Part shown: positions 60,904 through 64,000 of the stretch, piece by piece
Layout: the number at the start of each line of letters is the position of its first letter
Numbering within the stretch: the stretch's first letter is position 1
Source: JAFGHJ01 sp964606065
Lineage (GTDB): Bacteria > Hydrothermota > UBA3072
Direction: 5' to 3'
NCBI GenBank assembly: GCA_964606065.1
Contig: CAZSEX010000001.1
Span: 140,955-204,954, forward strand
Length of the DNA stretch: 64,000 bases
Notes under the pieces: generated by a model
Seen by the model: only the letters and a program-made list of their open reading frames with translations
The model's database searches: none
Told to the model about the DNA's origin: nothing
Translations under genes and position numbers: made by a program

Positions 60904-61653
60904 ATGAAGATAGCTATAATCGGATATGGCAAAATGGGTCAGATTATAAAGCGGCTGAGTGAAGAAAAAAAGCATGAGGTCGTTTCTACTATCGATCCCT
61001 TAATTGAAACGGCAAATTTTAAAGAATTGAATAAAGAAAACTTATGTGATGCTGATGTTGCCGTCGATTTTACCTTGCCGGGTGTTGTTCTTTCTAACAT
61101 TAACAAATATATAGATTGTGGTGTAGATGCCGTAATCGGAACCACCGGCTGGTATGAAAATTTAGAACAGGTAAAGGAAAAAGTCGAGAAGAGTGAAATA
61201 GGGCTTATCTGGGCAGCTAATTTTTCGATAGGCGTGAATTTATTCTTTCGAATGATCGAACATAGTGCCGGTGTAATAAATAACTTTACTGCTTACGATG
61301 TGATGGGATATGAAATCCATCATAATAGAAAAAAAGACAGTCCTTCGGGGACCATGAATATGATCGGAGAGATTCTTCTCGAAAATTTAAAAAACAAGAA
61401 AAAAATAGTAACCGAAAAGCTTACGCGGAAAATTTCAGGAGAAGAGATACATCTCGCTTCTGTGAGAGGCGGTAGCGTCCCCGGTACACATGTGGTTGCT
61501 TTCGACAGTGAAGTCGATACCATCGAATTGAAACACACCGCGAGAAGTCGGGAAGGCTTCGCGGAAGGGGCGATAAAAGCCGCCGAATGGGTCGAGGGCA
61601 AAAAGGGGTTTTACGGCATTGAAGATATGATGAACGAAATCATAGGAGGTTAA
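60904..61653 (+). CDS. dapB: 4-hydroxy-tetrahydrodipicolinate reductase
   Basis: 249 residues. IAIIGYGKMGQIIKRL (NAD(P)H), GTTGWYENLEQVK, ANFSIGVNLFFRMIE, and the substrate motif YEIHHNRKKDSPSGT. Lysine/diaminopimelate pathway. ATG at 60904 has GGAG six bases before it; the GTG at 60892 is part of the leader. Two bases before dapA. Confidence 0.95.
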   Translation: MKIAIIGYGKMGQIIKRLSEEKKHEVVSTIDPLIETANFKELNKENLCDADVAVDFTLPGVVLSNINKYIDCGVDAVIGTTGWYENLEQVKEKVEKSEIGLIWAANFSIGVNLFFRMIEHSAGVINNFTAYDVMGYEIHHNRKKDSPSGTMNMIGEILLENLKNKKKIVTEKLTRKISGEEIHLASVRGGSVPGTHVVAFDSEVDTIELKHTARSREGFAEGAIKAAEWVEGKKGFYGIEDMMNEIIGG

Positions 61654-61655
61654 AA

Positions 61656-62531
61656 ATGTTTAAGGGTGTTTTTACAGCGATAGTTACGCCATTTAATCAA
61701 GATGAAACCATAAATGAAGATGACCTTAAAAAGTTAATAGACTTTAATATTGAAAACGGGGTTTCCGGTATAGTTCCTGTGGGTACAACCGGAGAGTCTC
61801 CCACTCTTAACCATGATGAGCACGTGCGGGTAATAGAAGTAGTCTGTAAACATGTGAAAGGAAGAGTGTCTGTTATAGCGGGGACAGGCTCGAATTCCAC
61901 AAAGGAAGCTTTATTTATGACTTCGAGAGCGAAAGATTCAGGCGCGGATGCCAGTCTCCAGGTTGCCCCTTATTACAACAAACCCACTCAGGAGGGGTTT
62001 TATCGTCATTTTAAAAAAATTGCCGATGAGATAGACCTCCCCATGATAATTTACAATATACCCGGGAGGACCGGCAAAAATATTGAGACTGATACCATAG
62101 TAAAATTAGCGAAACATCCCAATATTGTGGGTGTAAAAGAAGCTTCGGGTAGTCTTCCTCAAATGATGGATGTAATACATAGAACCCCCGAAGATTTTGT
62201 CGTCCTTTCAGGAGATGACAATTTGACTCTTCCTTTAATGGCGGCGGGAGGAAAAGGAGTGGTAAGTGTTGCGAGTAATATCATTCCGGACCGAATGAGC
62301 GCGATGGTTGAAGCAGGTCTGGAAGGAAATTTCGAGAAAATGAGAGAACTGCATTACGAACTTTTACCGTTCTTCAAAGTCGAGTTTATAGAGACAAATC
62401 CAATTCCCATAAAAACCGCTCTCGCCATGAAGGGAATGATAAAAGAGGCTTTCAGGCTTCCCATGTGCGAGATGAGCGGGGAAAACAAGAAAAAACTAAA
62501 AATTGTCCTCAAAGAGTTAAGGATCATTTAA
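61656..62531 (+). CDS. dapA: 4-hydroxy-tetrahydrodipicolinate synthase
   Basis: 291 residues. GVFTAIVTPF, VPVGTTGESPTL, GTGSNSTKEA, VAPYYNKPTQEGFYRHF, IIYNIPGRTGKN (active Tyr) and IVGVKEASG (Schiff-base Lys). Condenses pyruvate and aspartate semialdehyde. With dapB and the aspartate kinase at 23 kb it supplies peptidoglycan DAP and lysine. Confidence 0.97.
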   Translation: MFKGVFTAIVTPFNQDETINEDDLKKLIDFNIENGVSGIVPVGTTGESPTLNHDEHVRVIEVVCKHVKGRVSVIAGTGSNSTKEALFMTSRAKDSGADASLQVAPYYNKPTQEGFYRHFKKIADEIDLPMIIYNIPGRTGKNIETDTIVKLAKHPNIVGVKEASGSLPQMMDVIHRTPEDFVVLSGDDNLTLPLMAAGGKGVVSVASNIIPDRMSAMVEAGLEGNFEKMRELHYELLPFFKVEFIETNPIPIKTALAMKGMIKEAFRLPMCEMSGENKKKLKIVLKELRII

Positions 62532-62570
62532 TATCCCGTATTCCAAATAAATTGCTAAGAGGAGAAATTT

Positions 62571-63437
62571 CTACGGAAGACCCTGTCTTTGAGACTGTGC
62601 TATCCGCAGCTTGCGCAGAGAGATTCCGCTTAAAGCGAAGAAAAAGATGGCTAAAATACTGACTCCCGGTGAAAAGATAATATCCATGCCCGGTTTAATC
62701 TTTATAAAATCTTCAGTAATAAGCGGATTGACAAGCGCGTCTTCTACCGCGTGCATCAATACGGCAGGCCAGATAGAACCGGTTAATAATCTAATTTCCC
62801 CGAAGGCGAATGAATAGGCAACGATAGTGAGAAGAGCCAGGGGAATGAAAGCCGCCGTATTAAGTGTTGTATAGTCCCGAAGAATAGTTCTATTTAAGAA
62901 GTAGAGATAATACGGAACGTGCCATAAAGCCCAGATTAATCCCACTATTATATGTCCCGTGTAATCGTTTAAGTCAAGAGAAAAAATCCTGGGTGTAAGA
63001 TACCCCCTCCAGGCGGATTCTTCGAAAATGTTTTTAAAAAAACCCGGTATAAGAGCGAGAGTAAAAACCGGTAAAAAACTGACAAGGGTTTCCGATAAAG
63101 GAGTGGGAAAGAAAATAAAACATGAAACTTTACCGATTGCCAGTATAAGTCCTGTGACCACAGGAAAAATTAATATGGAAACGACATACCATATTAAATT
63201 CCCTTTGAAGTTTAACCTTATCCCGAAATCTTTCCAGCCGTCTCCGGAAAAACCCCTCAGCAAAAGGCAGGCTCCGAGCGGCGTAATAATCCACAAGAGC
63301 ATACCCAGACTTTCAGACGAGGGATTATCCAGTAGAACATCCAGGCCATGACCGATCCATCCGATCGAGAGTACCGCAATCGTGAAGATTATCAAATTAT
63401 GAATTGTATTTTTCCTTGTCTGGTTTTTCGTTTTCAT
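62571..63437 (-). CDS. CPBP family intramembrane protease
   Basis: 288 residues, about eight TM helices. The CAAX-protease/bacteriocin-processing motifs are present: NIFEESAWRGYLTPRI (EExxxR) and IVGLIWALWHVPYYLYFL, plus HAVEDALVNPL. Membrane protease or modifying enzyme. The frame is open to a TTG at 63473, but that TTG is part of a -35 box; ATG 63437 lies eight bases after the -10, so a leaderless mRNA is likely. Confidence 0.9.
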   Translation of the reverse strand: MKTKNQTRKNTIHNLIIFTIAVLSIGWIGHGLDVLLDNPSSESLGMLLWIITPLGACLLLRGFSGDGWKDFGIRLNFKGNLIWYVVSILIFPVVTGLILAIGKVSCFIFFPTPLSETLVSFLPVFTLALIPGFFKNIFEESAWRGYLTPRIFSLDLNDYTGHIIVGLIWALWHVPYYLYFLNRTILRDYTTLNTAAFIPLALLTIVAYSFAFGEIRLLTGSIWPAVLMHAVEDALVNPLITEDFIKIKPGMDIIFSPGVSILAIFFFALSGISLRKLRIAQSQRQGLP

Positions 63438-63445
63438 ACTCGGGT

Positions 63446-63473
63446 AATTTAAAGAGCAGCAGCTTTTTGTCAA
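63446..63473 (-). promoter_or_regulatory. Promoter of the CPBP protease gene
   Basis: Minus strand TTGACA (63468-63473), 16-base spacer, TAAATT (63446-63451). Confidence 0.6.
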
Positions 63474-63489
63474 TATGTATTTATAGATA

Positions 63490-63945
63490 TTGCCTACCCC
63501 CCATTTTTTTTAATAATACCCTGGATAAAAAATCAGAGGGGTTGCTGGAAAGGTTTGCGTCTCGGAGGGCTCGCCCCATGGAATAGCTTCTCAAGCGTGA
63601 AGCTCTTCTATTCCATGGGGCAGGCGGGCATGGTCTCTTGAAATTCTTGTATTTCAAGAGGAGTTCATCCCGTAGAATAGCTTGTCCTGCAAGTAGTCTC
63701 TCTATTCCACGGGACAAGCCCGAGAGCCGAGTGGCAATTTCCTCGCCCGGTGAAATAGAAGACGCTACTTGCTGAACAGCTATTTCATCGGGCGAGCAGG
63801 GGAAATTGACCGCGTCTTTATCGAACAGCAATTCCTCTGATTTTGCGAATGTTCGAGAATAGTTTTCCCCAGCATATAATTTCTCATATACGTTGCAATA
63901 ACTAACTTTATGCGTATTGACGTAAAAATTTTGGGGGGTAGGCAA
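63490..63945. mobile_element. Hairpin-rich MITE-like element with 14-bp terminal inverted repeats
   Basis: TTGCCTACCCCCCA (63490-63503) and TGGGGGGTAGGCAA (63932-63945) are perfect 14-bp inverted ends, 456 bases overall. Inside are four stems: 63573-63621 (14-bp perfect arms), 63635-63660 (10-bp perfect), 63669-63713 and 63742-63795 (17-bp arms, one G-T). No intact transposase. Target duplication not evident. The 154-residue minus frame across it is not gene-like. Confidence 0.65.
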
Positions 63946-63969
63946 AAAAGAGGTTATTCTTTTACGCTC

Positions 63970-63997
63970 TTGATTTTTTCTTAAAAATTTGTATAAT
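63970..63997 (+). promoter_or_regulatory. Promoter at the window edge
   Basis: TTGATT (63970-63975), 16-base spacer, TATAAT (63992-63997), reading out of the window. Confidence 0.6.
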
Positions 63998-64000
63998 TAT

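Noticed and set aside
63481..63945. 154-residue minus-strand frame through the hairpin element
   Set aside because: It starts within the terminal inverted repeat and crosses four palindromes; no domain or ribosome binding site.
1..64000. tRNA, rRNA, CRISPR arrays, prophage
   Set aside because: Looked for T-loop motifs, regularly spaced direct repeats and phage genes; none convincing.

Overview
This window (about 64 kb, AT-rich, one 100-N scaffold gap at 38317-38416) comes from a free-living diderm bacterium. Lipid A genes (lpxC, lpxA, fabZ), a secretin-based type IV pilus complex, periplasmic foldases and many lipoproteins show an outer membrane. A very large SprA-like protein, a compact primary sigma factor without region 1.1, a tiny COX24/bS22-like ribosomal protein and a PPi-type phosphofructokinase point to an anaerobic candidate phylum close to the FCB group (WOR-3/TA06/Cloacimonadota-like). 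This placement is inference; no rRNA is present. The sequence is probably a metagenome assembly, because the gap is flanked by an exact 55-base duplicate.

Layout. 0-6 kb: the end of a cut gene, then a tightly overlapping + strand operon for isoprenoid and lipid A synthesis (xseB, ispA, DUF212, dxs, lpxC, fabZ, lpxA). 6-11 kb: deoC with a flippase-like membrane protein, then a convergent YfhO/GT2 glycosylation pair. 10.7-15 kb (-): a thiol-redox operon (two-domain glutaredoxin-like protein, trxB, glutaredoxin) followed by a decayed polyferredoxin, and mrp with an exported metallo-hydrolase. 15-22.8 kb: a pilin-like protein, DUF58 and BatA-like proteins, a response regulator, an M23 peptidase, a beta-propeller lipoprotein and a lipase cut short by a repeat. 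23-29 kb: aspartate kinase, PPi-PFK, a dead glutaredoxin, a ferritin-like protein, an MBL hydrolase and a two-gene SufBC system, all lying between two inverted copies of a ~195 bp repeat. 29.5-38 kb: a hybrid histidine kinase, a PurF-like protein lacking its glutaminase cysteine, and the minus-strand cluster htrA - sigma - degenerate LytM - thiC. 38.7-54 kb: lplA, pilMNOPQ, then a minus-strand operon of three parvulin foldases, pdxA and the 1803-residue SprA-like translocon. 54-64 kb: an HD-GYP protein, an unknown lipoprotein, the tiny ribosomal protein, a HEAT-repeat protein coupled to glnA, dapB-dapA, a CPBP protease and a hairpin-rich element with terminal inverted repeats.

The most unusual signals are: two well-conserved genes (the sigma factor and the HEAT protein) whose only Shine-Dalgarno-spaced start codon is ATA; several genes whose -10 box sits 6-8 bases before the ATG, predicting leaderless mRNAs; the SprA-foldase operon; a dispersed family of hairpins with GAATAG/CTATTC arms; and several pseudogenes readable only across frames. 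No tRNA, rRNA, CRISPR array or phage was seen.
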